From Candidatus Gallacutalibacter stercoravium (GTDB taxonomy: Bacteria; Bacillota; Clostridia; Oscillospirales; Acutalibacteraceae): 64,000 nt of DNA. This document shows, piece after piece, positions 16,073 to 25,321 of this stretch. The number at the start of each line of letters is the position of its first letter. Position 1 is the stretch's first letter. A program made the position numbers and the translations under genes. The stretch is from contig DVJE01000013.1 in NCBI GenBank assembly GCA_018716975.1, positions 1 through 64,000 on the forward strand, written 5' to 3'. Below the pieces are notes generated by a model. It did no database searches. It was not told the origin of the DNA and saw only the letters and a list, made by a program, of their open reading frames with translations.

Positions 16073-17689
16073 CTAAGAAACCAGCAGCCCGGGCAGCCTG
16101 CGGTAGATATCGTCGGCTATCTGCTGAAACACCGGCCCGCAGCTGCTGCCGCCGCCCTCGCCGTCTTCGGCCAACACAACGATAACATATTTGGGGTTAT
16201 CGGCGGGGTAGTACCCCGCATACCAGGCTTGTATCACCTCCCGCTCCCCGTCCAGCACGCCGGTTTCCGCCGTAGCGGTTTTGGCGCCTGCCGAAAGGTT
16301 GGCGGGTTTGCCCAGCCGGCTGGTGCCGCTTTCTACCGACGCTTGCATATACTGCCGCAGCTTGGCCGCCGTGCTGGAGGAAATCACCCGCTTTCCCGCC
16401 TGGGCGGGCAGCTGCTCCACCGTTTGCATTTGGTCATCCACCAAGCGTTCCACCAGGCTGGGGGGCGTGTATATTCCGCCGGAGGCCACCGTATTCACCA
16501 GGGCTGTTATCTGCAAGGGGGTGGCCAGCAGCTCCCCCTGCCCAAAAGAAAGATTCGCCATGGCCCGCGCGCTGCTCAAATTGCGCAAAGTGGGCAGGTT
16601 GCCCGCCTGAGAAATAAGGCCCGGCGCCAGCTCCTGTTCCTGCCCAAAACCCATGGCTTGGGCCATATCCAGCAGTTGCTGCGGCTGCAATTGCTGCGCC
16701 AAATAGACAAAATAGTCGTTGCAGGATTGGGCGATGGCTTCTTTCATATCCACCTCGCCGTGCGCCACGCCGTTTAGGCAATGAAACGCAGCGCCGTCCA
16801 CATCGATGCTGCCCGTGCATTCATAGCGCGTATTGGGCGAAATACCCGCCTCCAGCGCGGCGGAGGCCGTTACCAGCTTAAACACCGAACCCACGTTGTA
16901 AGCGGTAAAGGCGCGGTTGAGAAGCGGGGAATCTTCGTCGTTTAGGGCCTGTGAAATATCGTTTTGATCAAAGTTGGGCACGCTCACCACCGCCCGCAAA
17001 GAGCAGGTGGGCACCTCGGCGATAATCACCGCCCCTTTATCCAAATACTTTTCGGCGGCCCGCTGAGCTATTTTTTGCAAACGGGTATCGATGGTGAGCA
17101 CCACCCCCTGGGTTTGCCGGTAAGAGGTATCGTTTACCTGGGGCTGCTCCCCCGCCAAGGCGCGTTTGAGGGCATCCACCTGATAGGTAACCGAAATTTC
17201 GCCGGCCGCGGCGGATAGATAGTCGTTATAGGCTAGCTCTATGCCGGATACCCCCTGCCCGTTGCCGTCTAAATAACCGGTGATATGCGTCAGCAAGCCG
17301 TCGCTGCCATAACGCTGGGGCACCGAAAAGGTAAGCAATCCCTGCGCCGCGGGCGGCTGCTTCTCTAAAGCCAGGGCGAAGGGGATGCCTTGGGTAAGCT
17401 GCCGGTAAACCGAGGCCATCTCGCCGGCGGGCAAAACCTGCGACAAAGCGTTGGCCGCCTCCACACTGGGGGAAACAGCGGCCACCAGGTTTTCTTCACG
17501 GCCCGTAACGGCTTGGCCGCGGCAATCGTAAATGGTGCCCCGCAAGGCGGCGATATCCACCCGATAGGCGCTTTGCTGCTGGGCCGCTTGCACCAAAACT
17601 GCGCTGGTGGAAATATTGGTTAAGCTGACCATCAGCAGGGCCATACAGGTCATCAACATAAAAAACAGCACCACGGTTCGCTTCCACAT
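16073..17689 (-). CDS. Class B penicillin-binding protein (peptidoglycan transpeptidase)
   Basis: 538 aa from the ATG at 17689, which follows GGGGGATG. One N-terminal membrane anchor (about 5-27), a short pedestal domain starting ALRGTIYDCRG (48-58), then the transpeptidase domain with SxxK at S268-K271 (GSVFKL), SxN at S322-N324 (SCN) and the third motif K470-T-A472 (AKTATAE). The usual third motif is KTG; the Gly-to-Ala change is unusual. Class B enzymes cross-link peptidoglycan in elongation, division or spore formation. It is shorter than most FtsI/PBP2 proteins and has no PASTA repeats. It lies upstream of the alaS T-box with its own transcription likely. Confidence 0.9.
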   Translation of the reverse strand: MWKRTVVLFFMLMTCMALLMVSLTNISTSAVLVQAAQQQSAYRVDIAALRGTIYDCRGQAVTGREENLVAAVSPSVEAANALSQVLPAGEMASVYRQLTQGIPFALALEKQPPAAQGLLTFSVPQRYGSDGLLTHITGYLDGNGQGVSGIELAYNDYLSAAAGEISVTYQVDALKRALAGEQPQVNDTSYRQTQGVVLTIDTRLQKIAQRAAEKYLDKGAVIIAEVPTCSLRAVVSVPNFDQNDISQALNDEDSPLLNRAFTAYNVGSVFKLVTASAALEAGISPNTRYECTGSIDVDGAAFHCLNGVAHGEVDMKEAIAQSCNDYFVYLAQQLQPQQLLDMAQAMGFGQEQELAPGLISQAGNLPTLRNLSSARAMANLSFGQGELLATPLQITALVNTVASGGIYTPPSLVERLVDDQMQTVEQLPAQAGKRVISSSTAAKLRQYMQASVESGTSRLGKPANLSAGAKTATAETGVLDGEREVIQAWYAGYYPADNPKYVIVVLAEDGEGGGSSCGPVFQQIADDIYRRLPGLLVS

Positions 17690-17888
17690 GGCACATCCCC
17701 CTTTTTGTTCCGTCGAATTTCTTGCAAACCTTCTGATTGGTATCCTTTCCCGCCCCGCGCGCAAAGATACGGCCGCGGAAAAAACGCCGGCAAAAAATCA
17801 CCGCCAAGCGCCGGCAACCGCCGAAGCAGGCCGGCCCTTTGGGCTCCTCTTACCAAAAGCAAGAAAAAGCAGACAGCAACAAAACCTA

Positions 17889-17917
17889 TTGGAAAACCGG
17901 TTGACCTGTGCTATATT
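17889..17917 (+). promoter_or_regulatory. Sigma-A promoter of the VOC-like gene
   Basis: TTGGAA (17889-17894), 17-base spacer, TATATT (17912-17917), about 45 bases before the start codon. Confidence 0.65.
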
Positions 17918-17961
17918 CGTTGCATCAAATGAGCAAACAACAGGGCAGGAGGGAACCTATC

Positions 17962-18351
17962 ATGTCAAAATACCCGCAGTTTACCTTATCTTTCAACATA
18001 GGGCCTACAAACCAAGAACGAATCGACGCTTATGAATTATATCACCGCGCGTTCAAAGCAAAAAAACTTTCAGAAAGCAAGCCGCCGGACGGCGACGACA
18101 TCCACATTATGATGGAGATATACGGCCTTGAAATTTTAATTTGCCCGGGGAAAACGCCCGGAACCGGATTTGAAAGCACCTTGTGCTGCGAAATCCGGTT
18201 TGATCAAGAGGATGATTTTTTTCAAGCGTATCAGGAAATAAGCAAGCAGGCGCAAAGCCAGTCGATGGAAGGGCCGTATCCGTGGGCCACACGGTTGGGC
18301 CTTGTGGTTGATAAGTTTGGAATCGGCTGGGCCCTTTATTATAACGAATAA
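17962..18351 (+). CDS. VOC-superfamily (PhnB/glyoxalase-like) protein
   Basis: 129 aa. The opening MSKYPQFTLSFN and the ELYHRAFKAKKLSES segment follow the usual beta-alpha-beta start of PhnB-like vicinal-oxygen-chelate proteins; IHIMMEIYGLEILICPG provides a central strand and FDQEDDFFQAYQEISKQ the paired helix. These small dimers include metal-dependent lyases, isomerases and antibiotic-binding proteins; the substrate cannot be read from sequence. The start has AGGAGG about 12 bases upstream; an in-frame ATG 54 bases earlier lacks a site. It is a single gene running opposite to its neighbours. Confidence 0.75.
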   Translation: MSKYPQFTLSFNIGPTNQERIDAYELYHRAFKAKKLSESKPPDGDDIHIMMEIYGLEILICPGKTPGTGFESTLCCEIRFDQEDDFFQAYQEISKQAQSQSMEGPYPWATRLGLVVDKFGIGWALYYNE

Positions 18352-18628
18352 AAATCCCCGCAGATTTGCAGCCGCCGTGTAATTGATAATCGTATTCGCC
18401 CACGGTTGCCATGCTTGTATCCGCCCTGCATCGGGGGCTTTTGCGCCTTTTACGGGCGCAAGTTTTCAATCGTTCGGCGCCCGGCGCCCAAAGCCGGGCC
18501 CTTTGGCAAAACTGAGGATGTTCTTTTGCTAAACGCTGCTCATCATCCGGCTTGGCGAAAGGATTGCCTTTTTATCTTTTGAAACAAAACGGTCTTCCCC
18601 TTCTGGTGAGGTTGCGTAACGAAGGTTA

Positions 18629-18668
18629 AAAAATCGAGGCAGCGTCTGTTCACTCTGCCCCGATTTTT
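18629..18668. terminator. Bidirectional intrinsic terminator
   Basis: AAAAATCGaGGCAG (18629-18642) pairs with CTGCCcCGATTTTT (18655-18668), giving U tracts on both strands between the convergent VOC-like and GNAT genes. The rest of 18352-18806 shows no gene. Confidence 0.8.
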
Positions 18669-18806
18669 GCTATATATTATTTTTTGAAAGTATGCAACCC
18701 ACTATGGCACTTTCAGACGGTGCCTGCAAAGGCGTCATATGGAAAAACGCGCCCGTTTTGTTCGTCTTCATAATAAATCAACAGCCAAACAGAAAATCCG
18801 TATTTT

Positions 18807-19247
18807 CTATTTCACTGTAAATTCCGTCCATTCGATGTGGTTGTACTGCATTACGTCATTTGCTTTTTTCATACCAAGGCGCTCATAAAAAGGAACGGCA
18901 TTTTCATTTGCTATTAAATACACGGCAATATCCTTTGTTCCACCTGCTTTTTCATGTGCAGTTTTCATAAGCCGTTTGCCGATTCCTTGTCTTTCAAAAT
19001 CTCTATCAACACCTAAATCCGTTACATAAAGCCAATATGCAAAATCCGTTAGTCCGAAGAGAACGCCAACGATTAAACCCTTTTCATTTCTTGCAATCAG
19101 ACTGATTGAGGCATTGCTAACAAGTTTCGATATTCTTTCTTCAAACCGTTCCTTGGGATATTGTAAACCCAAATCCGTCCTTTTCAAGAAATCTATATAT
19201 TCCTTTGCGGATATACGTTCTTCTTCAATTGTGATTTGCTCCACCAT
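18807..19247 (-). CDS. GNAT-family N-acetyltransferase, probably acquired
   Basis: 146 aa. The acetyl-CoA site (motif A) is complete: LGVDRDFERQGIGKRLMKTA, with the motif B part NAVPFYERLGMKK. It transfers an acetyl group from acetyl-CoA to an unknown amine. The start follows GAGGTG by 8 bases. Its codons are AT-rich compared with both neighbours, and it has its own promoter and terminators on each side, so I infer horizontal gain as a single unit. Related small GNATs act on aminoglycosides or on protein N-termini, but nothing here separates these options. Confidence 0.88.
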   Translation of the reverse strand: MVEQITIEEERISAKEYIDFLKRTDLGLQYPKERFEERISKLVSNASISLIARNEKGLIVGVLFGLTDFAYWLYVTDLGVDRDFERQGIGKRLMKTAHEKAGGTKDIAVYLIANENAVPFYERLGMKKANDVMQYNHIEWTEFTVK

Positions 19248-19334
19248 GAAAATTCACCTCTTTATATCGGCGTTAAAGATTGTCTCTTTTATGCCTTTTG
19301 TATAAAAAAATGAGTGAATAAGAACTTCCGTTGC

Positions 19335-19377
19335 AGTATAACACATAAGCGGGCAGAGCGCAACGCTCTACCCGCTT
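19335..19377 (-). promoter_or_regulatory. Promoter of the GNAT gene overlapped by a strong dyad
   Basis: On the minus strand TTGCGC (19358-19363), 17-base spacer, TATACT (19335-19340). The -35 hexamer sits in the loop and arm of a 13-bp hairpin: AAGCGGGcAGAGCG (19347-19360) with CGCTCTaCCCGCTT (19364-19377). The dyad could be an operator or the end of the U32 transcript, although no U tract follows it on the minus strand. Confidence 0.55.
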
Positions 19378-19465
19378 AAAAATACTTTGTTGCCAAACCT
19401 CAGCCTAAGCCGGGTTTTTTTGGATGCTTCGCATCCTTTTCCAGCAGAAAAGAACCGGGGCGGGT

Positions 19466-20704
19466 TTATGTATCGCCCGCCCGCTTGCGGCGCAGCAAAG
19501 CGCCGGCCGGAATGGGACGCGCAGAAGGGAGATAAACCACCTGGGTTGCGTGGGGGGCGCTTTCTATGGGGTTCTTGTCTTCATCCAGCAGCCCTTGGGC
19601 CTGTATCAAGAAAGGGCGCTGCCCAGGGGCGAGCACATCCAGCTCGTCGCCGGCAAAAAAACGGTTGCGCTGGCGCAGGCGCGCCATGCCGTCTTGCCAT
19701 TCCTCGCACACCGCCGCCACCTCATACTCGCGGATGTAGCCGCCGGTGGAGGTTTCTTGCCCCGGCGTGCCGCCCAAATAAAAGCCGGCGCTGTAGGGGC
19801 GGTGACTGATCTTTTGCAGCTCCTCGCCGATCCAGGGATCCAGCGACCAGGCGGGGCCCCGGCGCCGGTATTCATCCAAAGCCCAGCGATAGGCGTTGGT
19901 TACCACCGCCACATAATAGGCGGATTTGGCGCGGCCCTCGATCTTTAAGCTGGAGACCCCCGCGGCTATCATGCGGTCTAGGTAAGGGGCCATGCACAAA
20001 TCGTGGGAGTTAAAAAGATAGGTGCCGCCGCCGTCTTCACACAGCGGAAAATAACGGCCCGGGCGTTTTTCTTCCATCACCGCATATTTCCACCGGCAGG
20101 GCTGGGCGCAGTCGCCCCGGTTGGCGTCGCGCCCCGTTAAATATTCCGACAGCAGGCACCGGCCCGAAAAGGAAACGCACATTGAGCCGTGCACAAAACA
20201 TTCCAGCTCCAACGACGCGGGGGTTTTCGCCCGTATCTCGGCGATTTCATCCAACGCCAGCTCGCGCGCCAGCACCACCCGGGCGGCGCCCAGCTCCGCC
20301 ATAGCGCGGGCCGTTGCAAAGCTAACAGCGCCCGCCTGGGTGGAAAAATGCACCGCCACCTGGGGCGCCGCCTGCTTGGCAGCCCACAGCACCCCCAAGT
20401 CGGCGATAATAAAGGCGTCTACACCCGCCTGCGCCACCTGCTGCAAATAGCCCGGCAGCTGCTCCATGGCGCTATTGCGCGGCAGGGTGTTGCAGGTAAA
20501 ATACACCCGCACGCCCCGGCTGTGGGCATAATCCACCGCTTGCGCCAGTTGCGTCAAATCAAAGTTGGCGCAGGAGGAACGCATGCCGTAACGCTCGCCG
20601 CCCAAATAAACAGCGTCCGCCCCATAGCGCACCGCGGCTTGCAGGCACTCCATATCGCCGGCCGGAGCCAACAGTTCGGGAACAGAATAGGTTTTTTCCA
20701 ACAT
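19466..20704 (-). CDS. trhP: U32-family peptidase-like protein (tRNA hydroxylation, TrhP-like)
   Basis: 412 aa. A TIM-barrel-like N-terminal half starting PELLAPAGDMECLQAAV leads to the U32 signature ECFVHGSMCVSFSGRCLLS (168-186); C176, C183, C199 and C203 are the likely iron-sulfur ligands, and RGDCAQPCRW follows. In Bacillus the homologous yrrN/yrrO genes lie just after the mltG (yrrL) region and install 5-hydroxyuridine at tRNA position 34. The same order here, 13 bases after mltG, supports that role over proteolysis. The gene name is by analogy. Translation is probably coupled to mltG. Confidence 0.85.
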   Translation of the reverse strand: MLEKTYSVPELLAPAGDMECLQAAVRYGADAVYLGGERYGMRSSCANFDLTQLAQAVDYAHSRGVRVYFTCNTLPRNSAMEQLPGYLQQVAQAGVDAFIIADLGVLWAAKQAAPQVAVHFSTQAGAVSFATARAMAELGAARVVLARELALDEIAEIRAKTPASLELECFVHGSMCVSFSGRCLLSEYLTGRDANRGDCAQPCRWKYAVMEEKRPGRYFPLCEDGGGTYLFNSHDLCMAPYLDRMIAAGVSSLKIEGRAKSAYYVAVVTNAYRWALDEYRRRGPAWSLDPWIGEELQKISHRPYSAGFYLGGTPGQETSTGGYIREYEVAAVCEEWQDGMARLRQRNRFFAGDELDVLAPGQRPFLIQAQGLLDEDKNPIESAPHATQVVYLPSARPIPAGALLRRKRAGDT

Positions 20705-20717
20705 CGCGCCAAGCCCC

Positions 20718-22253
20718 CTATTCCGCTAAGCCCAAGATGCGCAGGTTTTGCTGATGCTGCTCGTAAGTGGTGGCATACAGCACTTCGATCTCATCAGAGC
20801 CCTCTCGCGTACCGTGGCAGAAGTAGAAGTAATTGGTGGCCTGAGGATGGAGCACAGCGTCGATGGCGTCCATACCCGGGTTGCAGATGGGCCCCGGGGG
20901 CAAGCCCTCAATGTCGTAGGTGTCATACCGGCTGGTAAAGCCGCTGGGCACCGTACTTTGCTTATAGGGATAATACATGGTGGGATCCGACTGCAAATAG
21001 CTGACCCCTTCGTTTTTGGTGCTGTCTAACCGGTTGAGGAAGATGCCGGCAATAATGCGCATGTCGTCTTGGTCAATGGCCTCCGCCTGCACCAGCGACG
21101 CCAAGGTCAGCACATCTTCCATAGACATCAGCCGCTCGGTGGCGATATCCTCAATGCTCACCTTTTCTGTATATCCGGTTACCCGGTGCTTATCCACAAT
21201 TTTATCTTCATAGTTGATAAGCAAAGTTTCCACCACATACAGCGGGTTTTCGTCTTTATAGAAGGTGTAGGTATCGGGGAACAAATACCCTTCTAGCTTA
21301 TAATAGCGCTCGGCTTTGTTGGTGATGCGGGTCAAGAAAGGATAATCTTCGTCAAAGGTATCGGTATTGCAGGCCTCTAAAAATTCCTCTTGGGTGCAAA
21401 CCTCTTTTTCTTCCAGCAAAGCGCCGTATTCCATCAGGGTCATGCCCTCGGTAAACTGCACGTCCACTTTATCGGTGCGGTTATCCCGCACGCGGATATA
21501 GTTTAAAATGGCCTCGTAGTCCATATTGGTGCGCATCTGATAGGTGCCCCGTGAAAATGTGTCGTCGTCTTTGGTCAGGTGGGCATACAGTTTAAAAAAG
21601 TCCGGCCGGTCAATCATGCCGTTTTGATACATGATGTCGGTCACCTGATCCAGCGTGGCGTCGGAGGGAATATCGATGGTGACCTCGTGCTCCTCCCGGT
21701 TCACGGCCAGCATGTCGTTGACGCCCACCAATATGTATTGCGCGAGCACCACCGACACCAGCACGATCATGACCATCCATATCATTTTAAACAGACAGCC
21801 GTTCTTTTTAGCCTTTTTCTTGCGCCGTTTCTTATCCGCCTTCGCCGCCTCCCGTTCCGCTTTGCGTTCCATGGGGGTTTGCATTTTTTGCGCTCCCTCG
21901 GGCGGCAAACCGTCGCTGTAGCTTTGCAGCTCTTGGCTTTCATCCGCCCCGCCCGGCGCGCCGGTTGGCCAATTGCCGTCCGGCATGCCGGCGCCGCCGG
22001 GGGCAGCGCTGTTCTCCGCGCTGTAAAGGGTAACATCGCCGTCCTCTTGCCCGGGTTCGCCGTAGCCGGTTTGATCCTCCGGCTCTTCCATTTGAAGCGA
22101 AAAATTTTCTATCCTTTTTTTCCGCGCCTGCTCCAGCTCAGAAGCGGCATCCTGCGCGGCAACTTCCTCCGCCAAAGTCTCGGGCGGCTCTGCCTGGTTC
22201 TCGATGGGAGCCTCGCCTTGGGGATCCACCCGGTTTTGTTTCTCATCGCTCAT
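20718..22253 (-). CDS. mltG: Endolytic murein transglycosylase
   Basis: 511 aa. A long acidic, low-complexity cytoplasmic N-terminus (1-150) ends in a Lys/Arg patch (KKRRKKKAKK), then one membrane helix (156-178) and the extracellular YceG/MltG domain. The catalytic Glu is E391 in LASLVQAEAIDQDDMRI, and the LQSDPTMYYPY and GLPPGPICNPG motifs are typical. MltG cuts nascent glycan strands and so sets their length, working with the elongation or division synthases. The start is near GGCGTGAAC; an upstream GC-rich leader is present. It heads the two-gene mltG-U32 unit. Confidence 0.95.
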   Translation of the reverse strand: MSDEKQNRVDPQGEAPIENQAEPPETLAEEVAAQDAASELEQARKKRIENFSLQMEEPEDQTGYGEPGQEDGDVTLYSAENSAAPGGAGMPDGNWPTGAPGGADESQELQSYSDGLPPEGAQKMQTPMERKAEREAAKADKKRRKKKAKKNGCLFKMIWMVMIVLVSVVLAQYILVGVNDMLAVNREEHEVTIDIPSDATLDQVTDIMYQNGMIDRPDFFKLYAHLTKDDDTFSRGTYQMRTNMDYEAILNYIRVRDNRTDKVDVQFTEGMTLMEYGALLEEKEVCTQEEFLEACNTDTFDEDYPFLTRITNKAERYYKLEGYLFPDTYTFYKDENPLYVVETLLINYEDKIVDKHRVTGYTEKVSIEDIATERLMSMEDVLTLASLVQAEAIDQDDMRIIAGIFLNRLDSTKNEGVSYLQSDPTMYYPYKQSTVPSGFTSRYDTYDIEGLPPGPICNPGMDAIDAVLHPQATNYFYFCHGTREGSDEIEVLYATTYEQHQQNLRILGLAE

Positions 22254-22318
22254 GGTTGTTCACGCCTTTCGCTTGCTAGCCTCGCAATGGTTCTGCCCCG
22301 CGCACCTGCGCCCCTTGG

Positions 22319-22909
22319 CTAACGTTTGGTTATACTGCGGATATATTTATCGGTTACCAAAACATCCACCGGCCTGTCGTAGCGCCCATGGGGCAACCGC
22401 CATTGGGTGGAGTTGCTGTAGCACAGCCCCACCGCCTCCCCGCCGAAACGGGAGAGAAACCTGTCGTAATACCCTTTGCCGTACCCCAAGCGGTAACCCT
22501 GGGCGTCAAAGCACAACCCCGGCACCGCACAAAGCCCTTGCGAAAAATCTGTGATTTTTTCACAGCGCTCCACCACCGGCTCCAGCACGCCAAAGCTGCC
22601 GGGCGCAACATCCTCCATGGAGCGTATCACATAAAACTCCATATCCGCCGTATCCGGCACGCACCGCGGAGCCGCCACGCGCTTGCCGTCGCGCAAAGCG
22701 CCGCGCCAGATCTCGATGGTATCTACCTCAATGGATTTTGACAGGTAAAGAAACAGCAGGTCGTTTTGCCGGTATTGACGCAACATGCGCAGCCTGCGCC
22801 GGATGGCGGCATCCATGGCCGCTTTGCGCTCTGGGGTAAGCTGGCGGCGCTTTTGCTTGTAGCGGTTGCGCAATTCGGTTTTGACGGCCCGGATATCCTT
22901 TATATACAT
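22319..22909 (-). CDS. 5-formyltetrahydrofolate cyclo-ligase
   Basis: 196 aa. Basic N-terminal helices (KTELRNRYKQKRRQLTPERK) bind the folate tail and ATP phosphates, and LGYGKGYYDRFLSRF is the family's C-terminal signature. It converts 5-formyl-THF to 5,10-methenyl-THF using ATP, returning folate to the one-carbon pool. The start is the ATG inside ATGTATATAA, so the gene overlaps the end of the DJ-1 gene by 10 bases; upstream in-frame Mets lie within that gene. mltG follows after 65 bases on the same strand. Confidence 0.92.
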   Translation of the reverse strand: MYIKDIRAVKTELRNRYKQKRRQLTPERKAAMDAAIRRRLRMLRQYRQNDLLFLYLSKSIEVDTIEIWRGALRDGKRVAAPRCVPDTADMEFYVIRSMEDVAPGSFGVLEPVVERCEKITDFSQGLCAVPGLCFDAQGYRLGYGKGYYDRFLSRFGGEAVGLCYSNSTQWRLPHGRYDRPVDVLVTDKYIRSITKR

Positions 22910-23439
22910 TGTATCGACGCACGGATGCGCCCGGCGGTTTCTTCCCCCGCCATTACGCGCACCAGCTCTAAGGCAAAATCCACGGCAACGCCCGCGCCCC
23001 GGGCCGTGGTGATGTTGCCGTCGGTGCACACCGGATCTTGCAGCACCTGGGCGCCCAACAACTGCTCTTCAAAGCCGGGGAAGCACACCGCCCGTTTGCC
23101 TTTTAGGGCCCCCAGATGGCCCAAAATGGAGGGCGCTGCGCAAATTGCGCCCACCGGCAAGCCGTTTTCTAAGCAATAACGCACGCTGGCCGTAACAATG
23201 GGGTTTTTCTCAAGATTCAGCGTGCCCGGCATGCCGCCGGGAAGCACCACCATCTCCATATCGTCGGTGATAACCTCGCTTTGGGCAATATCCGCCGTAA
23301 CCGCAATGCCGTGGGATCCCGTTACGGTTTTGCCGCCCACGCCCACGGTTTTTACCTGGCACTCCGCGCGGCGCAGCAAATCCACCGGCGTGAAAGCCTC
23401 TACCTCTTCAAACCCGTTGGCCAAAAACACATAAATCAT
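22900..23439 (-). CDS. DJ-1/PfpI (YajL-like) family protein
   Basis: 179 aa, the typical length of bacterial DJ-1 homologues. The conserved Glu is in FLANGFEEVEAFTP (E16 region), VVLPGGMPG is the strand-turn motif, and the nucleophilic Cys sits at the elbow AICAAPSILG (about residue 99). Family members are deglycase/chaperone-like or hydrolase-like enzymes in stress response; the exact activity is disputed. It is the first gene of a unit with 5-formyl-THF cyclo-ligase, which it overlaps by 10 bases. No membrane or export signal. Confidence 0.92.
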   Translation of the reverse strand: MIYVFLANGFEEVEAFTPVDLLRRAECQVKTVGVGGKTVTGSHGIAVTADIAQSEVITDDMEMVVLPGGMPGTLNLEKNPIVTASVRYCLENGLPVGAICAAPSILGHLGALKGKRAVCFPGFEEQLLGAQVLQDPVCTDGNITTARGAGVAVDFALELVRVMAGEETAGRIRASIQCI

Positions 23440-23519
23440 CGCGCTACCTCTTTTCTAAAAGCAAAATCTGCCGTTTATACCGTTTATCCTGTTTTATCCG
23501 GCAAAAGAGCCGGGCTCCC

Positions 23520-24440
23520 TTAATCCAACGGCAAGCCCAAGTATGGGGGGCGCGCCGGTTGCATAAAACAGCCCCGCAGCCAACGCGCCATGCCAAAGGG
23601 GGCAAGCTCCCCCGCCGGGCCGGCCAGCTGAACCAAACCGCGATACGCCTCTTCTTCCGCCGGCAGGCGAAAGCGGTACCGCTTTGCGGGCAAGGCCAGC
23701 AGCTTTTGCAACAGCGCGGGCAAAGCCTGCTCCTGCGCCATCAGCTCGGTAACCTCCAGCGTGCCGCCGGCGTCCGGCGCCTGATACAGCGCATACCCCT
23801 GCCCCGCTTGCACAACGCCGCCGCCATACAGGCGCGCCGCCCCGGCGGCATAAGCCACCGCCGCCTCACTCCACAGCAGGGAACCGGGCCTATTATGCAA
23901 AACACCGTCGCGCACGCGGCGCATACCGGCGATATCCGCCTCTGCTTTGCGGGGCGGCAAGGCCGCTTGGGCCGCGGCAAAGGGCTCCCAATGGGATCTA
24001 ATATACTCTTTCAGAGCCGATCTGTCCAGCACAAGGCGGTTGCAAGCATAAAAATTTACAAAGCCGTGTTGCCGGTAAAAGCCGTAAAGCGCCGCCGAAG
24101 CGGGCAGAAGCACCAGCGCATCCGCCCAAGCGGAACACCGGGCCGCCCCTTCTTTGAGCAGCCGCCCCATCAGGCCCCGGCCCCGGTATTGCGGCAAGGT
24201 GCCCGCCGCATATAAATAGGCCGCCGGCCTTGCGCGGCCGTTTTCATCCGCCAACCGGGCCGGCAGCAGATAAAACGCGGCAACAATCCGGCCCTCTTCA
24301 CAGCATGCCACAGCGTGGCGTTGGGGCGGATAAGCGGCAAAAAACAAATCCACCGCCTGGGGGGTATCGTCAAAGCAGGCCAGCCACAGGCGTTTGAGCT
24401 CTTGCGGGTTCACCCCCGCCGCATTTGCTGCCGCGCTCAC
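23520..24440 (-). CDS. GNAT-family N-acetyltransferase, two-lobed (Eis-related)
   Basis: 306 aa. The N-terminal lobe has the acetyl-CoA site AAGTLPQYRGRGLMGRLLKE (about 78-97) and the helix ASAALYGFYRQHGF. A second lobe of about 150 residues has no motif I can name; the arrangement resembles Eis-like proteins without their C-terminal sterol-carrier fold. The substrate is unknown. The start codon overlaps the stop of the DUF2156 gene by 4 bases (ATGA), so it is the last gene of the thyX-tmk-DUF2156-GNAT operon. GC-rich codon use matches the neighbours. Confidence 0.82.
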   Translation of the reverse strand: MSAAANAAGVNPQELKRLWLACFDDTPQAVDLFFAAYPPQRHAVACCEEGRIVAAFYLLPARLADENGRARPAAYLYAAGTLPQYRGRGLMGRLLKEGAARCSAWADALVLLPASAALYGFYRQHGFVNFYACNRLVLDRSALKEYIRSHWEPFAAAQAALPPRKAEADIAGMRRVRDGVLHNRPGSLLWSEAAVAYAAGAARLYGGGVVQAGQGYALYQAPDAGGTLEVTELMAQEQALPALLQKLLALPAKRYRFRLPAEEEAYRGLVQLAGPAGELAPFGMARWLRGCFMQPARPPYLGLPLD

Positions 24441-25321
24441 AGCTCGCGCGCCGTCCCTTTTTCCAACAGGATGGCGGGATGGTACGACAGCTTCGCTTTG
24501 CGCAGCCCCTCCAGCCCCAGATCCTCTTCGCGGTTGATATAGTGGTAAGCTTGCAGCGCGTTTTGCACAAACTGCTGGTTTATCATGGGATAAGCCCCCG
24601 GATAGCGGGACAGCGCCTTTTCAAAATGCACCACAAAGCATTGATCAGAAACCGGCTCGCCGATGGTAAAGGCCGCCGCCTGCCCCTCTACCCGCAGCAA
24701 TCCTCCTAAAAACCCCAGCGCCTCGTAGTGGTCAAAGGCCAGTTGCAGCGCCCGGCGCTCGTCATTCAGGCCGTTTTCTCCGCAGCCGTTTTCTTGGCAC
24801 CAGGCCTTGGCCAAATTCCGGCATTCGTCCAGGTTACCCGGCCCGATGGGCTCATAGGAAAAAGAATAGGTGCGTTTGAATTTGGCGATGTGGTTGCGCT
24901 TGCCGTGGTATTTTTTGCCCGCCAGGTGCAGCAAATCCTCACAGGCGTAAATATAATCCGCCTGGCCGCGGTCAAACTCCACCGCGAACCGGCCGGGATA
25001 CAGCTCTTCCAGCTGCCGCGCCATCTTTTTGGTGACCGAGTGCATCACAAAGGGCGCCCCTTGGGCCGCGGCGTCTTGCCGCAGCAAGTCAAGGGCCTGT
25101 TTTAAATCGCCCTGGCCCAGCGGGAAGGCGTACTGCGTTTTTTCCCCCTCGCCGGAGCGGCGCAGCAACCAGCCGCCGTGCCGGCACACCTTGGTGCAGT
25201 AGGCTTGCTGCCACACATATAAATTGCCAAAGGTGCTTTCACATCCCATTGCGCCGGAAGCGTGTACCATAGGCGCAACCCACTGCCTATCTTCCAAGCG
25301 CACACACGAAAATTGCAACAT
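24437..25321 (-). CDS. DUF2156-domain protein (lysyl-phosphatidylglycerol synthase C-terminal-like)
   Basis: 294 aa. It covers only the cytosolic GNAT-like double domain of the MprF/LPG-synthase family: ESTFGNLYVWQQAY near the start, KKYHGKRNHIAKFKRTYSF in the middle and the C-terminal NREEDLGLEGLRKAKLSYHP. There are no membrane helices. Family members transfer an aminoacyl group from aminoacyl-tRNA to lipids or other acceptors; free-standing versions are of unknown specificity. The start overlaps the tmk stop by one base (TGATG), and its end overlaps the GNAT start by four, so it is tightly inside the operon. Confidence 0.85.
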   Translation of the reverse strand: MLQFSCVRLEDRQWVAPMVHASGAMGCESTFGNLYVWQQAYCTKVCRHGGWLLRRSGEGEKTQYAFPLGQGDLKQALDLLRQDAAAQGAPFVMHSVTKKMARQLEELYPGRFAVEFDRGQADYIYACEDLLHLAGKKYHGKRNHIAKFKRTYSFSYEPIGPGNLDECRNLAKAWCQENGCGENGLNDERRALQLAFDHYEALGFLGGLLRVEGQAAAFTIGEPVSDQCFVVHFEKALSRYPGAYPMINQQFVQNALQAYHYINREEDLGLEGLRKAKLSYHPAILLEKGTAREL

